Origin: Sporosarcina sp. P13 | Lineage (GTDB): Bacteria > Bacillota > Bacilli > Bacillales_A > Planococcaceae | Direction: 5' to 3' | Length of the DNA: 64,000 nt | Assembly (NCBI RefSeq): GCF_002743055.1 | Contig: NZ_PDYM01000004.1 | Coordinates: forward strand, 62,001-126,000 | Shown here: in pieces, positions 42,327 through 51,729 of the stretch | How positions within the stretch are numbered: position 1 is the stretch's first letter | Layout: every line of letters starts with the position of its first letter | Translations under genes and position numbers: made by a program | The notes under the pieces: generated by a model | What the model saw: the letters and a program-made list of their open reading frames with translations, nothing else | The model's database searches: none | What the model was told of the DNA's origin: nothing

Positions 42327-42989
42327 ATGTTTCGCATTCCAGATGAAATAGCACGTATTGCATTAGAGCGTAGCAAAGGATTTCAAGTAGAAGGTTTTGT
42401 TCGCGGAGAAGGTCCTCAATCACCAACACTGTTACTGATCGGAGAAGCACCCGGTGAGCACGAAGGTGTACATGGCGTACCATTTATCGGCCGGGCAGGT
42501 GATGAATTGATGAAATCATTGGCATCTGTCGGTTTAACACGTGAAGATGTCTATATGACGAGTGCCTTTCGCAGTAGACCGTATAAATGGGGAACAAAGA
42601 AAGAACGGGATGGCACGTTAACAGAGCGTAAATATAATCGTCCACCGACACAAAGAGAGCAACTTGCTCATGCGCCAGTCCTAGATTACGAAGTGGCGAA
42701 CCTCACACCGAAACTCATCGTCACACTCGGCAATATTGGTTTGCAACGATTACTAGGAAAGCAAGCGAAAGTGACGTTACTACACGGGCAACTTATCACG
42801 CAACCTATACAGTATCTAAAAGCATTAGATGACACACAATACAGTTGGACGGACGAAACGTACACTATTCTACCGACATTCCATCCGGCCTCTATTTTTT
42901 ATCGGCCTTCTTTGCGTCCGAATTTGGAAGAGGATTGGATGCGAATTGGTGAATATCTTCAAGGATTAACTAACAGTTCAATTGAATAA
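42327..42989 (+). CDS. uracil-DNA glycosylase superfamily protein lacking Fe-S cysteines
   Basis: The 220-aa protein has motif A LLIGEAPGEHEGVHGVPFIGRAGDELMKSL and motif B FHPASIFYRPSLRPNLEEDW, as in family 4 uracil-DNA glycosylases. These remove uracil from DNA after cytosine deamination. The whole protein contains no cysteine, so the 4Fe-4S cluster of classical family 4 enzymes cannot form. ATG 42327 follows AAGGGAGTTGATACG. A second DNA glycosylase follows 50 nt downstream, perhaps a base-excision-repair pair. Confidence 0.85.
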   Translation: MFRIPDEIARIALERSKGFQVEGFVRGEGPQSPTLLLIGEAPGEHEGVHGVPFIGRAGDELMKSLASVGLTREDVYMTSAFRSRPYKWGTKKERDGTLTERKYNRPPTQREQLAHAPVLDYEVANLTPKLIVTLGNIGLQRLLGKQAKVTLLHGQLITQPIQYLKALDDTQYSWTDETYTILPTFHPASIFYRPSLRPNLEEDWMRIGEYLQGLTNSSIE

Positions 42990-43039
42990 GCTATAAGTGA
43001 AGCGTGGTTTGGCACAATATGCTTAAAGGAGAAGATCGT

Positions 43040-43636
43040 ATGTATGAACCAATTGATCCATCTTTTTTTAACGCACCTGTTATAGAACTTGCCCGTAATC
43101 TTGTCGGGAAATATATTGTCCATGAACGAGCGGATGGTTTATTGGTTGTAAGGATTGTTGAAACGGAAGCATACCATGGACCAGAAGACCGTGCAGCCCA
43201 TAGCTATGGTAATCGTAGAACAAAACGTACGGAAGTGATGTTTGGAGAAGCAGGTTCTGTCTATACATATCAGATGCATACCCATGTATTGATGAATGTA
43301 GTCGGCGCAAAGGAAGGTGTGCCGCACGCAGTTCTCATACGGGCAGGTGAGCCGATAGAGGGAATTGAGCAGATGAAAGAAAATCGTGGAAATCATATTA
43401 AAAAAGTGAGTGATTTAACGAATGGTCCCGGCAAGCTTTCAAAAGCGCTTGCCGTTACGATGGACTATTACGGTCATCACTGGACAGAGAAGCCGCTCTA
43501 TATAGCAGAAGGCCTACCTCAAGCTGAAATCGAGGCAGGCCCGCGTGTGGGTATTGGAAATACAGGAGAAGCTGTCCACTACCCATGGCGGTTTTATGAG
43601 AAGGAAAACCCATTTGTTTCAAAGTACAGGAAATAA
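43040..43636 (+). CDS. 3-methyladenine DNA glycosylase (AAG/MPG family)
   Basis: The 198-aa enzyme matches the AAG family: FFNAPVIELARNLVGKYIVHE, catalytic Glu in RIVETEAYHGPEDRAAHSYG, then RRTKRTEVMFGEAGSVYTYQMHTHVLMNVV and GPGKLSKALAVT. It excises alkylated purines and hypoxanthine. The ATG at 43040 follows AAAGGAGAAGATCGT; the in-frame GTG at 43004 is rejected. Probably co-transcribed with the UDG-like gene. Confidence 0.93.
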   Translation: MYEPIDPSFFNAPVIELARNLVGKYIVHERADGLLVVRIVETEAYHGPEDRAAHSYGNRRTKRTEVMFGEAGSVYTYQMHTHVLMNVVGAKEGVPHAVLIRAGEPIEGIEQMKENRGNHIKKVSDLTNGPGKLSKALAVTMDYYGHHWTEKPLYIAEGLPQAEIEAGPRVGIGNTGEAVHYPWRFYEKENPFVSKYRK

Positions 43637-43694
43637 TAAAAAGAGATAGAGGGTCAAGCGGTATTAACCGTTAAAGAGAAGAATAGGGGTTACT

Positions 43695-44756
43695 ATGATA
43701 AAAGTATTAAAGATGGGAAGCGCATTTATCGGTATTATCATCGGGGCAGGGTTTGCTTCGGGCAATGAAATTATGACATATTTCACGAGTTTTGGGATAG
43801 CAGGAATCTTTGGCGCCATTCTTTGTACTGCGCTTTTTGCATATTTAGGCATGGTGCTGACAAGATTAGGCAGTCGTATGCAAACAAATTCTCATAAAGA
43901 TGTCATCTATAAAATTAGTGGACGTTATTTAGGAATTATCGTGGACGGTATTATCATTTTCACACTATTCGGAGTTGGAGTCGTCATGTTGGCTGGGGCC
44001 GGAGCCAACTTAAATCAGCAATTTGGCTTACCGTCTTATTTTGGTAGCTTGTTGATGATTGTGCTCGTGTTTTTAACAGTGTTATTGAATGTAGACAAAG
44101 TAGTAGGCGTAATCGGGAGTATTACACCGTTTTTGATCCTCACCGTTATTGGTGTGTCCATCTACAGTCTGTCAACGATGGATACGACGTTTGCTGTGCT
44201 TGATCCTGTAGCGAAAGCCGTACCGACAACATTGCCGAACTGGTTCATCTCCGCGATCAACTACGTATCTTTCAATGTTGCAGTAGGGGCTTCAATGTCC
44301 ATCGTAATGGGGGGAGCGGAAAAGAATGAAAAGACTGCAGCATGGGGCGGCTTCGTTGGAGGTCTTGGACTTGGTATTTTGATATTATTGAGTCACTTGG
44401 CGATATTCTCACAAGTAGACGCTGTGGCGGGAACAGAGTTGCCGATGCTTGCGGTCATCAATACTATTTCGCCAATTCTTGCCGTCTTTATGGCGATCAT
44501 ATTGTACGGCATGATTTTTAACACTGCTGTCAGTATGTTCTATGCATTCGGTTCTAGATTCATTTACAATGGCACAAAAAAGTTCAAAGTCTTCGTAGCG
44601 GCATCCTTATTGATTGGCTACGTTTTAAGTTTCTACGGATTTACAAACCTAGTTAGCTATTTTTATCCACTCGTTGGCTACTTAGGTTTGTTCCTAGTCG
44701 GAGCGCTAATTTTCGCAACGTTCCGCATGCCGCAACTGAAAAATAAAGAAGGATGA
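43695..44756 (+). CDS. YkvI-family membrane transporter-like protein
   Basis: The 353-aa protein has about 10 membrane helices. Its N-terminus GSAFIGIIIGAGFASGNEIMTYFTSFG resembles the broken first helix of APC-type Na+-coupled transporters (LeuT fold), as found in the YkvI family. The substrate is unknown; related proteins carry amino acids. ATG 43695 follows AGGGGTTACT. It ends at a strong bidirectional terminator shared with hmp. Confidence 0.85.
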   Translation: MIKVLKMGSAFIGIIIGAGFASGNEIMTYFTSFGIAGIFGAILCTALFAYLGMVLTRLGSRMQTNSHKDVIYKISGRYLGIIVDGIIIFTLFGVGVVMLAGAGANLNQQFGLPSYFGSLLMIVLVFLTVLLNVDKVVGVIGSITPFLILTVIGVSIYSLSTMDTTFAVLDPVAKAVPTTLPNWFISAINYVSFNVAVGASMSIVMGGAEKNEKTAAWGGFVGGLGLGILILLSHLAIFSQVDAVAGTELPMLAVINTISPILAVFMAIILYGMIFNTAVSMFYAFGSRFIYNGTKKFKVFVAASLLIGYVLSFYGFTNLVSYFYPLVGYLGLFLVGALIFATFRMPQLKNKEG

Positions 44757-44788
44757 AAAACCCCCGCGAAGTTAATTCGCGGGGGTTA
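44757..44788. terminator. bidirectional terminator between the ykvI-like gene and hmp
   Basis: AACCCCCGCGAA pairs with TTCGCGGGGGTT around GTTAA. Confidence 0.9.
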
Positions 44789-44795
44789 CGTATGA

Positions 44796-45983
44796 TTAAA
44801 TTGTCGCTAATTCAAGTTGTACAGCTGGACCGAAGAATTCGTAATGAATTTTATCTTCAGGTACACCGATTGCAACAAGTTGTTGAATAACGAACTCCAT
44901 GAAACCAGTAGGTCCACATACATAGATATCGCTATCTTTAATGATGTTTTCCTCTAGGAATTCGCGTGTGAAGATACCGTCTCCCTCTTCTGAATAAAGC
45001 GCTTTATACGTAGAGTTTGGTAACTTCGCGTTCAATTGCTCAAGCTTAGTCGCAAATGCTTGTTGGCTACGTGTACGTGCGGAGTGCAAGAATGCTACTT
45101 GACGTTCAGGAGTTACGTCTGCGATGGTTTGGTACATTGCTTTCATAGGTGTGATACCTACACCACCACTGATTAATGTTACAGGTGTTGTAGCAGTTGG
45201 CTCCATGTAGAATACTCCTGCTGGTGCACTTACTTCAATAATATCTCCTACATGCGCATCGTTATGCAAGTAACAAGAAACGACACCATTTGGTTGTAAA
45301 ACATCTTCACGCTTAACTGAGATGCGGAATGTGTCTTCATTTGATTTTTGAGACAAGCTATATTGACGGTTGACGATATTTTTTGCACCCGGAATTGACA
45401 TGCGAACTGTAATATATTGTCCAGGTAAGTAATATGGCAATTTATTTCCATCTACTGGCTTGAGATAAAATGAAGTGATGATGTCACTTTCTTGTACTTT
45501 ATCAACAATTTCAAAGTCTTTGAACAACTTCCAGCCGCCATCAGCTTCTGCAGTATTTTCGTACATTTCTGCTTCTACTCCGATGAATGCGTCAGCAATG
45601 ACACCATAAGCTGCAGCCCATGCATCGACGATTTCAGGAGTTGCTGCGTCGCCAAGCACTTCTTTGATCGCGCCTAGCAAATGCTCTCCTACGATTGGAT
45701 AATGTTCTGGCAAGATTCCAAGTGATACGTGTTTATGTGCGATTTGCACGACTGCGGGTATGATCGCTGCTAAGTTATCAATATGCTGTGCTGCTGCGTA
45801 TACAGTGTTTGCAAGCGCGGTCTGCTGACGTCCTTGAGATTGGTTTGCGTGATTAAAAATGTCTAGTAATTCCGGGTGTGCTTCGAACATGTTTTTGTAG
45901 AAAACAGTAGTAATCGTTTTACCATGTTGCTCCAATACTGGAACTGTGGATTTAATAATATCAATTGTTTTTTGATCTAACAT
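44796..45983 (-). CDS. hmp: flavohemoglobin / nitric oxide dioxygenase Hmp
   Basis: The 395-aa protein detoxifies NO to nitrate. The globin domain (1-140) begins [21 protein letters not shown] and holds proximal His in AHKHVSLGI. The FAD domain has RQYSLS and the NAD domain [12 protein letters not shown] and [11 protein letters not shown] 45983 matches family N-termini, although the SD (AAAGG) is 16 nt away. nsrR is divergently encoded 215 nt upstream and is the expected repressor. The AT-rich gap contains a weak dyad with ATACAT and ATATAA half-sites that might be its operator. Confidence 0.94.
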   Translation of the reverse strand: MLDQKTIDIIKSTVPVLEQHGKTITTVFYKNMFEAHPELLDIFNHANQSQGRQQTALANTVYAAAQHIDNLAAIIPAVVQIAHKHVSLGILPEHYPIVGEHLLGAIKEVLGDAATPEIVDAWAAAYGVIADAFIGVEAEMYENTAEADGGWKLFKDFEIVDKVQESDIITSFYLKPVDGNKLPYYLPGQYITVRMSIPGAKNIVNRQYSLSQKSNEDTFRISVKREDVLQPNGVVSCYLHNDAHVGDIIEVSAPAGVFYMEPTATTPVTLISGGVGITPMKAMYQTIADVTPERQVAFLHSARTRSQQAFATKLEQLNAKLPNSTYKALYSEEGDGIFTREFLEENIIKDSDIYVCGPTGFMEFVIQQLVAIGVPEDKIHYEFFGPAVQLELATI

Positions 45984-46198
45984 AAGATAATGCACAACCT
46001 TTCTGTATTTGATATATTTATCATAAATCATTTTTTGGTTAAAAGCTATATACAAAATACATGTTTAAAAATTATATTATCAAACGGACACATTTCATTC
46101 AATAAGCTGACATTTTTTTCATTCTAAACCTCACTGCTTCTTAAGGACTTCTATGGAGAAAATGGTATAATGAAGAGAGTACAGAAAGTGGTGATACT

Positions 46199-46645
46199 AT
46201 GCGTTTGACAATGTATACTGACTATTCATTGCGTGTTCTGATTTTTTTAGCTTCTAAGCAACCAGGTGAGTTATCTACTGTGCAAGAAATATCAGATGCT
46301 TATCAAATCTCAAAAAATCACCTCACAAAGATTGTCCATGAACTAGGGAAGTTACAATTGATTGAAACGATTCGTGGTCGTGGTGGTGGAATTCGTCTCT
46401 GTGTTGAACCGCAGGATATAAATGTCGGTGAGCTTGTTCGAAAAACGGAAGATGATTTTCATTTGGTTGAATGTTTTGATCCGACTAAGAATATGTGTGT
46501 TCTATCATCTGCCTGCCATTTAAAAGGTGTATTACATGAAGCGTTACAAGCATATTTTGCTGTTCTCGATCGTTATACAATTGCTGACTTTATTCGTAAT
46601 AAAGATGAAATCCATTCTTTATTATTTTCGTCTGGTCAAACTTGA
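46199..46645 (+). CDS. nsrR: Rrf2-family nitric-oxide-sensing repressor NsrR
   Basis: The 148-aa regulator starts MRLTMYTDYSLRVLIFLA, with winged helix STVQEISDAYQISKNHLTKIVHELGKLQLIETIRGRGGGIRL. Three cysteines that hold the NO-sensitive Fe-S cluster are spaced as in NsrR: CFDPTKNMCVLSSAC. Divergent from hmp, its expected target. Confidence 0.93.
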   Translation: MRLTMYTDYSLRVLIFLASKQPGELSTVQEISDAYQISKNHLTKIVHELGKLQLIETIRGRGGGIRLCVEPQDINVGELVRKTEDDFHLVECFDPTKNMCVLSSACHLKGVLHEALQAYFAVLDRYTIADFIRNKDEIHSLLFSSGQT

Positions 46646-46695
46646 ATAGTATGGTAGAATATATTTAGTAAACAGAGTGAAATAGGGGGAATTAA

Positions 46696-47625
46696 ATGAT
46701 GTCAAAAGTTTTAGTCATTGGGCATAAAAACCCGGACACGGATTCAATCGCATCTGCAATCACGTATGCGTACCTAAAGCAACAAATCGGAGTCGATGCG
46801 GAAGCGGTTCGATTAGGTACTATTTCAAAAGAAACAGCATATGCGCTCGAAACTTTCGGATTTGAAGCGCCACGCTTAATCGAAAATGCATCACCGGAAG
46901 TAACTCAAGTCATTCTAGTCGATCACAATGAAAGTCAACAAAGTGTAGATGACCTGGATAAAGTACAAGTGTTGGAAGTTATTGACCATCACCGAATCGC
47001 AAACTTCCAAACAAATGATCCACTATACTACCGCGCTGAACCAGTGGGCTGTACAGCAACGATTTTAAATAAATTATTTAAAGAGCATGGCATCGAAATA
47101 CCGAAGAACATTGCGGGACTTATGTTGTCGGCTATCGTATCCGATTCTTTATTATTCAAATCACCAACTTTCACAGCACAAGACCAAGCAGCGGCTGACG
47201 AATTAGAAGCTATCGCTGGTGTAAATGCTGCAGAATATGGACTAGCAATGTTAAAAGCAGGAGCGGACCTGAGTGCTACACCAATTCAAGACTTAGTAAG
47301 CCTAGATGCGAAAGAATTTTCATTCGGCGATGTCAAAATAGAAATTGCACAAGTCAATGCAATTGATGTGCAAGACGTGTTGGGCCGCCAGGCAGAGCTT
47401 GAAGAACTACTCAATCAGGTCATTGAACAAAAAGGCTTGGATCTATTCCTGTTTGTTGTGACGGATATCATTAATAGTGATTCGGTCATCATTGCATTAG
47501 GAAAAGAAGCAGAACGTGCAGGCTCTGCATTTAATGTGTCGTTTAATAATAATTCTGCATTGCTAAAAGGTATCGTTTCACGTAAAAAACAAATTGTTCC
47601 AGTCTTGACTGAAGCATTATCATAA
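46696..47625 (+). CDS. ppaC: manganese-dependent inorganic pyrophosphatase PpaC
   Basis: The 309-aa family II pyrophosphatase of the DHH superfamily shows [30 protein letters not shown], and the DHHA2 signature SRKKQIVP near the C-terminus. It drives biosynthesis by removing pyrophosphate. AGGGGG lies 7 nt before ATG 46696. It lies 50 nt after nsrR and could be read with it; a strong terminator closes it. Confidence 0.95.
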   Translation: MMSKVLVIGHKNPDTDSIASAITYAYLKQQIGVDAEAVRLGTISKETAYALETFGFEAPRLIENASPEVTQVILVDHNESQQSVDDLDKVQVLEVIDHHRIANFQTNDPLYYRAEPVGCTATILNKLFKEHGIEIPKNIAGLMLSAIVSDSLLFKSPTFTAQDQAAADELEAIAGVNAAEYGLAMLKAGADLSATPIQDLVSLDAKEFSFGDVKIEIAQVNAIDVQDVLGRQAELEELLNQVIEQKGLDLFLFVVTDIINSDSVIIALGKEAERAGSAFNVSFNNNSALLKGIVSRKKQIVPVLTEALS

Positions 47626-47630
47626 TAAGT

Positions 47631-47673
47631 AGACTGTCTAAGAAATCGATCTGATTTCTTAGACAGTCTTTTT
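47631..47673 (+). terminator. terminator after ppaC
   Basis: AGACTGTCTAAGAAATC pairs perfectly with GATTTCTTAGACAGTCT, followed by TTTTT. It is the strongest hairpin in the window. Confidence 0.95.
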
Positions 47674-47674
47674 A

Positions 47675-49054
47675 CTATCCCAAATCTAGCGGCTGTGTTG
47701 CAGGACCTTCGAGCACAGAGCCATCTGCACGAAAACGCGAGCCGTGACACGGACAATCCCACGTTTGATCGCCTTTATTCCAGCGTGTGCGACAACCCAT
47801 ATGCGTGCAAATTGGAGAGTCTGTTCTAGCGATATGTCCGCCAGTAAATTCTTTAATGGTGCGTCCGGTCAATGACAGCGCTCTGCTGAATAATGCCCCG
47901 AAATCCGTTCGTCCCGGTGAAAATAGTTCGCTAGCGGCATTAGGTTTTCCAACAATCGCGTCTGTAATAATCCGCGCACACGCCATGGAGTTGGATAGTC
48001 CCCATTTGCGATAGCCCGTACTAATATAGACATCTGGAGTGGTACTTGATATGGCGCCCGCGTAGGGTATCAAATCTGGTGTCGAGGGGTCTTGTGCAGA
48101 CCACTGATAAACAATATCTGTGGATTCTAAAGTTGTTTTCAAATCAGCTGTCAGTCGATCATAAATAATCTGAGTCTCTTTTTCGGCCCCTGCTGGATGT
48201 GATTCGGCACATAGTAATATATACGATTGCCCATCAATTGTCGTCGTGCGTATTGAGCGCTTAGGATTATCTACCGCAATGTACTGCTGATCAAATGGAG
48301 TAGCTGTTTTTGCGGCCGCGATATAGGATCGTTCTACGTCTAGTTTAAGAACCTGCATGCCTTCTAGTGCTTCAATAGGGTAGTGCGAGCAAATGATTAG
48401 CTGCCGATAACTGACGATCTTGGACGAAGATAATTTAACAAAATGTCTGTCTGTATCAAGGGCAGCTACTTGGGCGTGTTCAATTATTCGTGCCCCCGCT
48501 TTCTCTGCTAGCTTTGCTAACTTTTGACCAAAGCGTACGGGATGAATTTGTGCTTCATTCTCAATGGTTAACGTATGGGACGTTTCAAACGGTAAGTCTA
48601 CTGCCCCTTTACTAAATGTAAAAGGAATGCCTATCGCTTCATACGCTTTTTTCTCTTCTAATAATAAGTCAGTACCTTCCGTTGTTTGTGAAAATAGAAC
48701 GGAGTGAGCAGTTTGTAATTCATTACTATCTGCAATAGAGCGTGCGAATTGTATGGCTTCTTCATTTGCTTGGAAATAAATCTTTGCATTTTCTACACCA
48801 AATTTTTCGATTAACTCTGCATAGACTAAATCATGTTGCACAGTTAATTTTCCTGTTGAATTTCCGGTTGCTCCTTGTAAAATACTGTTCTTCTCCAATA
48901 AAATAACATCTTTCCCTTGCTTCGCTAAAAAATAAGCGTTGGCTAGCCCACTTAGTCCACCACCAATAATTAGAACATCACATGATAAATCTTCTTCCAC
49001 TGTTGGATAGGTCGTTCGGGGATAGGCGGTAGCAAGCCATAATGATTCGTTCAT
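47675..49054 (-). CDS. FAD-dependent oxidoreductase with C-terminal Rieske domain (YhfW-like)
   Basis: The 459-aa protein has an N-terminal DAO-type FAD domain (CDVLIIGGGLSGLANAYFLAKQG at about 27-49, GNSTGKLTVQHD) and a C-terminal Rieske domain (about 400-459). The Rieske ligands are CTHMG and CPCHGSRF, which bind a 2Fe-2S cluster. This matches B. subtilis YhfW. The substrate is not known; amine or amino-acid oxidation is plausible. ATG 49054 follows GAGGT 7 nt away. Confidence 0.9.
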   Translation of the reverse strand: MNESLWLATAYPRTTYPTVEEDLSCDVLIIGGGLSGLANAYFLAKQGKDVILLEKNSILQGATGNSTGKLTVQHDLVYAELIEKFGVENAKIYFQANEEAIQFARSIADSNELQTAHSVLFSQTTEGTDLLLEEKKAYEAIGIPFTFSKGAVDLPFETSHTLTIENEAQIHPVRFGQKLAKLAEKAGARIIEHAQVAALDTDRHFVKLSSSKIVSYRQLIICSHYPIEALEGMQVLKLDVERSYIAAAKTATPFDQQYIAVDNPKRSIRTTTIDGQSYILLCAESHPAGAEKETQIIYDRLTADLKTTLESTDIVYQWSAQDPSTPDLIPYAGAISSTTPDVYISTGYRKWGLSNSMACARIITDAIVGKPNAASELFSPGRTDFGALFSRALSLTGRTIKEFTGGHIARTDSPICTHMGCRTRWNKGDQTWDCPCHGSRFRADGSVLEGPATQPLDLG

Positions 49055-49196
49055 TTGCACACCTCATTCTAATAAGTTCAATTATCTTAAGCATTCATAT
49101 TGTTGCCAAGTTTTCATGAATCTAAAATAGAGAATAAATAGGTGGAGCAAAAAAGTGAAGTGAACGTCAAAACTGTACTACTAATGTTAGTATGTT

Positions 49197-49729
49197 TCAT
49201 GTAGTAATTGAAGAATCAACTTCAGCTTTTATAACGCCAACAATCATCTTGACGTGGATATTTTCACCAACCATAACACCGCCTGCTTCGATTGCGTGAT
49301 TCCAGGTTAGGCCGTATTCCTTCCTATTTATCACGCCTTCTGCCAAATAGCTTGCGCTGAACGCACCGACTTCCAGTGGAGTAATGTAAAATAGTGCTTT
49401 CTTTGTTGTTTGTTTAATCGTCAAATCCCCGGTCATTCGGTATATGCTATCTTCGTGTGTATAAATCGATTGAGAAGAGAAGGTCATATGTGGAAATGTT
49501 TGTGCATCAAAAAAATCAGTTGAACATAAGTGTTGATCGCGTTCCTTATTGTTTGTATGAATCGAATGAACGGCTACTTAAAACGAATTGCGCTTCTCGT
49601 TAAGTCAGCTATATTTCCTTGTAGCTCGCCTGAAAAAGTTTCGAACGTTCCACTTACTTTGGAAACCATCATATGGGGAACTGAAAATCGGATGGTTGAC
49701 TTCGCTTGATCCACCTTCCACTTATTCAC
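49197..49729 (-). pseudogene. yceI-family gene broken by frameshift
   Basis: The N-terminal part starts at GTG 49729 after AGGAGG and reads NKWKVDQAKSTIRFSVPHMM to RSAIRFK, then meets TAG. The remainder is in another frame: DTNNKERDQHLCSTDFF, then AQTFPHMTFSS and GLTWNHAIEAGGVMVGE. Both halves together give one YceI polyprenyl-binding domain. Loss of one G after AAG and of one CGAT from a tandem pair would explain the shift (inferred, about 49574-49590). YceI proteins bind isoprenoids. A sequencing error is possible but would need two events. Confidence 0.8.
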
Positions 49730-49895
49730 TTTCACTCCTCCTTGTGGGCATTTAATTATGTAAACTCTTATGGAAAATCCCTTAAAAGTCAAAATGAAAA
49801 ACCTTGTCAAAAAGCGGGATTGCAAGCATACTAATAGAGGAATAAGATTGTTTCCGTGAAAGAGGAGACAGGTAAATTGAAAGGACTTGATGTGA

Positions 49896-50816
49896 ATGTC
49901 AAAACATCGATGGTTTAAAGATCTCAATACCAAAATACAAAGTGGTTGGTTGTTGCTTGATGAACCGCTAAATAAATACACAAAAACACGTTTGGGTGGC
50001 AAAGCGGATATTGTGGCGGCACCTGGAACTATAGAAGAAGTTCAAGCAGCCGTCACATATGCCTATGAACAAAACATTCCTATTTTATTATTAGGTAATG
50101 GCTCGAATATGGTCGTCCGTGATGGCGGTGTCCGTGGAATCGTCATATATATGGCGAACTTCAATCACATTGAAATTACTGGAGAAAAGATGGTGGCGGA
50201 GGCGGGCGCGCATATTATCGACGCGTCTAAAGCAGCTTCCAAAGCATGTTTGTCTGGTTTGGAATTTGCTTGTGGAATTCCGGGCTCTATTGGCGGTGCG
50301 ATGGCAATGAACGCAGGGGCATACGGTGGAGAGATTAAGGATATTATTACCCAAGCTACGGTAATGGATGATACAGGGAAAATTTTCGTTCTTTCTAAAG
50401 ATGAGTTAGAACTGGGCTACCGAAAAAGCATCATTACCACAAAAGGCTACTACGTTCTTTCTGCAGAGTTCCAACTCACGCCAGGTGTACAGTGCGATAT
50501 TGATTCGACTGTAGCAGATCTAACGTTCCAACGTGAATCAAAGCAACCACTCGAATATCCTTCAGCAGGTAGTGTATTTAAACGACCTCCGGGTTATTTT
50601 GCGGGTAAACTCATTCAAGATAGCGGATTGCAAGGCAAGGGATTTGGCGGAGCAGAAGTATCGACGAAGCATGCAGGGTTTATCGTCAATAAAAAAAATG
50701 CAACCGCAACAGATTATATCCAGACAATCCAAATGGTAAAAGATGAAGTAAAGAAAAGGTTTGGTATCGATTTGGAAATGGAAGTAAAAATTGTTGGAGA
50801 AGAACTCCCCGAATGA
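49896..50816 (+). CDS. murB: UDP-N-acetylenolpyruvoylglucosamine reductase MurB
   Basis: The 306-aa flavoenzyme makes UDP-MurNAc. It shows YTKTRLGGKADIVAAPGTIEEV, the FAD-binding LLLGNGSNMVVRDGGVRGIVI and IPGSIGGAMAMNAGAYGGE, the catalytic Ser in YPSAGSVFKRP, and KHAGFIVNKKNATATDYIQ. The short type IIb architecture is typical of Bacillales. AAAGGA lies about 10 nt before ATG 49896. It appears monocistronic. Confidence 0.96.
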   Translation: MSKHRWFKDLNTKIQSGWLLLDEPLNKYTKTRLGGKADIVAAPGTIEEVQAAVTYAYEQNIPILLLGNGSNMVVRDGGVRGIVIYMANFNHIEITGEKMVAEAGAHIIDASKAASKACLSGLEFACGIPGSIGGAMAMNAGAYGGEIKDIITQATVMDDTGKIFVLSKDELELGYRKSIITTKGYYVLSAEFQLTPGVQCDIDSTVADLTFQRESKQPLEYPSAGSVFKRPPGYFAGKLIQDSGLQGKGFGGAEVSTKHAGFIVNKKNATATDYIQTIQMVKDEVKKRFGIDLEMEVKIVGEELPE

Positions 50817-50820
50817 ATAG

Positions 50821-50853
50821 AAAAAACCTACAAGAGTCTTTGTAGGTTTTTTT
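50821..50853. terminator. bidirectional terminator between murB and the uspA-like gene
   Basis: AAAAAACCTACAA pairs with TTGTAGGTTTTTTT. Confidence 0.9.
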
Positions 50854-51526
50854 AGTCATGAAATTTACACTGGATCTTGCTCGTATCAAGCACTTGATCA
50901 TCTTCAATTTGGACTTGGCAAATTTTATTGTTTTGCATGAATTTGAAAACCCCGTTATTGAAATCGGTACCGATTTCTTTGAAGAAAATCCCTTCGTATT
51001 GAGCTTGCTTAGACAAAGTGAAGTTGATGCGGAAACCTTCTCCGTCTTGTATTAGATACGCACGCACACCTTTTTCAAATGAACCTTCTACTTCGCCTTT
51101 AATCGCACGATCTACTGAAACGACATGGAAGTCAACGAACGGAATTTCTCTCAGTAAGACATTCATAAAGGAACCTTTGGTGATTTCTTCCCAACGACTT
51201 TGTGCAGTCTGACCGATAATGATTTGTGTAATGCCGTACTGGTGAGCCACTTCCTTGATAATTTTCGCAGTCGGTCGCTTTTCGTCATCGCATATGATGA
51301 ATGCTTCGACATCAAGCTCTTCCGCAAGTTCTTTCCATCGGTCGATATATTGAGACTTCTCCACATCAAATTCATCAAGTGGTGCTGGGTCCACGGTTAG
51401 GATATAGAGTGGACAGTCCATAATTGCTGCGATTTTATATCCTCTTTGAATGAGACGTTCACCATTTGGACCGTAATACACACAAACGAGAATACTCTCG
51501 TCCATACGGCTTTTCATTTTGCCCAT
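50852..51526 (-). CDS. universal stress protein, KdpD-USP-like, with extra C-terminal domain
   Basis: The 224-aa protein has an N-terminal USP/HUP domain (about 9-140): ESILVCVYYGPNGERLIQRGYKIA, ALDVEAFIICDD-type strand and YGITQIIIGQTAQSRWEEI. This form resembles the UspA module of the sensor kinase KdpD. A further 80 residues of unassigned beta-rich sequence follow. It is divergent from the mrp antiporter operon with 203 nt between. In some Firmicutes the KdpD USP domain binds c-di-AMP; whether this one does is unknown. ATG 51526 follows GAGGTGAAG. Confidence 0.8.
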   Translation of the reverse strand: MGKMKSRMDESILVCVYYGPNGERLIQRGYKIAAIMDCPLYILTVDPAPLDEFDVEKSQYIDRWKELAEELDVEAFIICDDEKRPTAKIIKEVAHQYGITQIIIGQTAQSRWEEITKGSFMNVLLREIPFVDFHVVSVDRAIKGEVEGSFEKGVRAYLIQDGEGFRINFTLSKQAQYEGIFFKEIGTDFNNGVFKFMQNNKICQVQIEDDQVLDTSKIQCKFHD

Positions 51527-51729
51527 AATGATTCTTCACCTCTTTGAATTCTATAGTACTCTTATAAAAGAGTAGTTGTTACACGTGATTGCGAACAGTA
51601 TAGTGACCGCGCATTCTATGCGATTTCTTATAAAGTAGTGTATACTTTCGAGTAGAGAATGTACTCCCTGCTTAGAGTCTCATTATGCATAACGTATAGT
51701 GTTCAGTCAAGGGGGTCACAGGAGGTGTA

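Noticed and set aside
46000..46110. NsrR operator between hmp and nsrR
   Set aside because: The dyad is imperfect and the region very AT-rich; mentioned only in the hmp entry.
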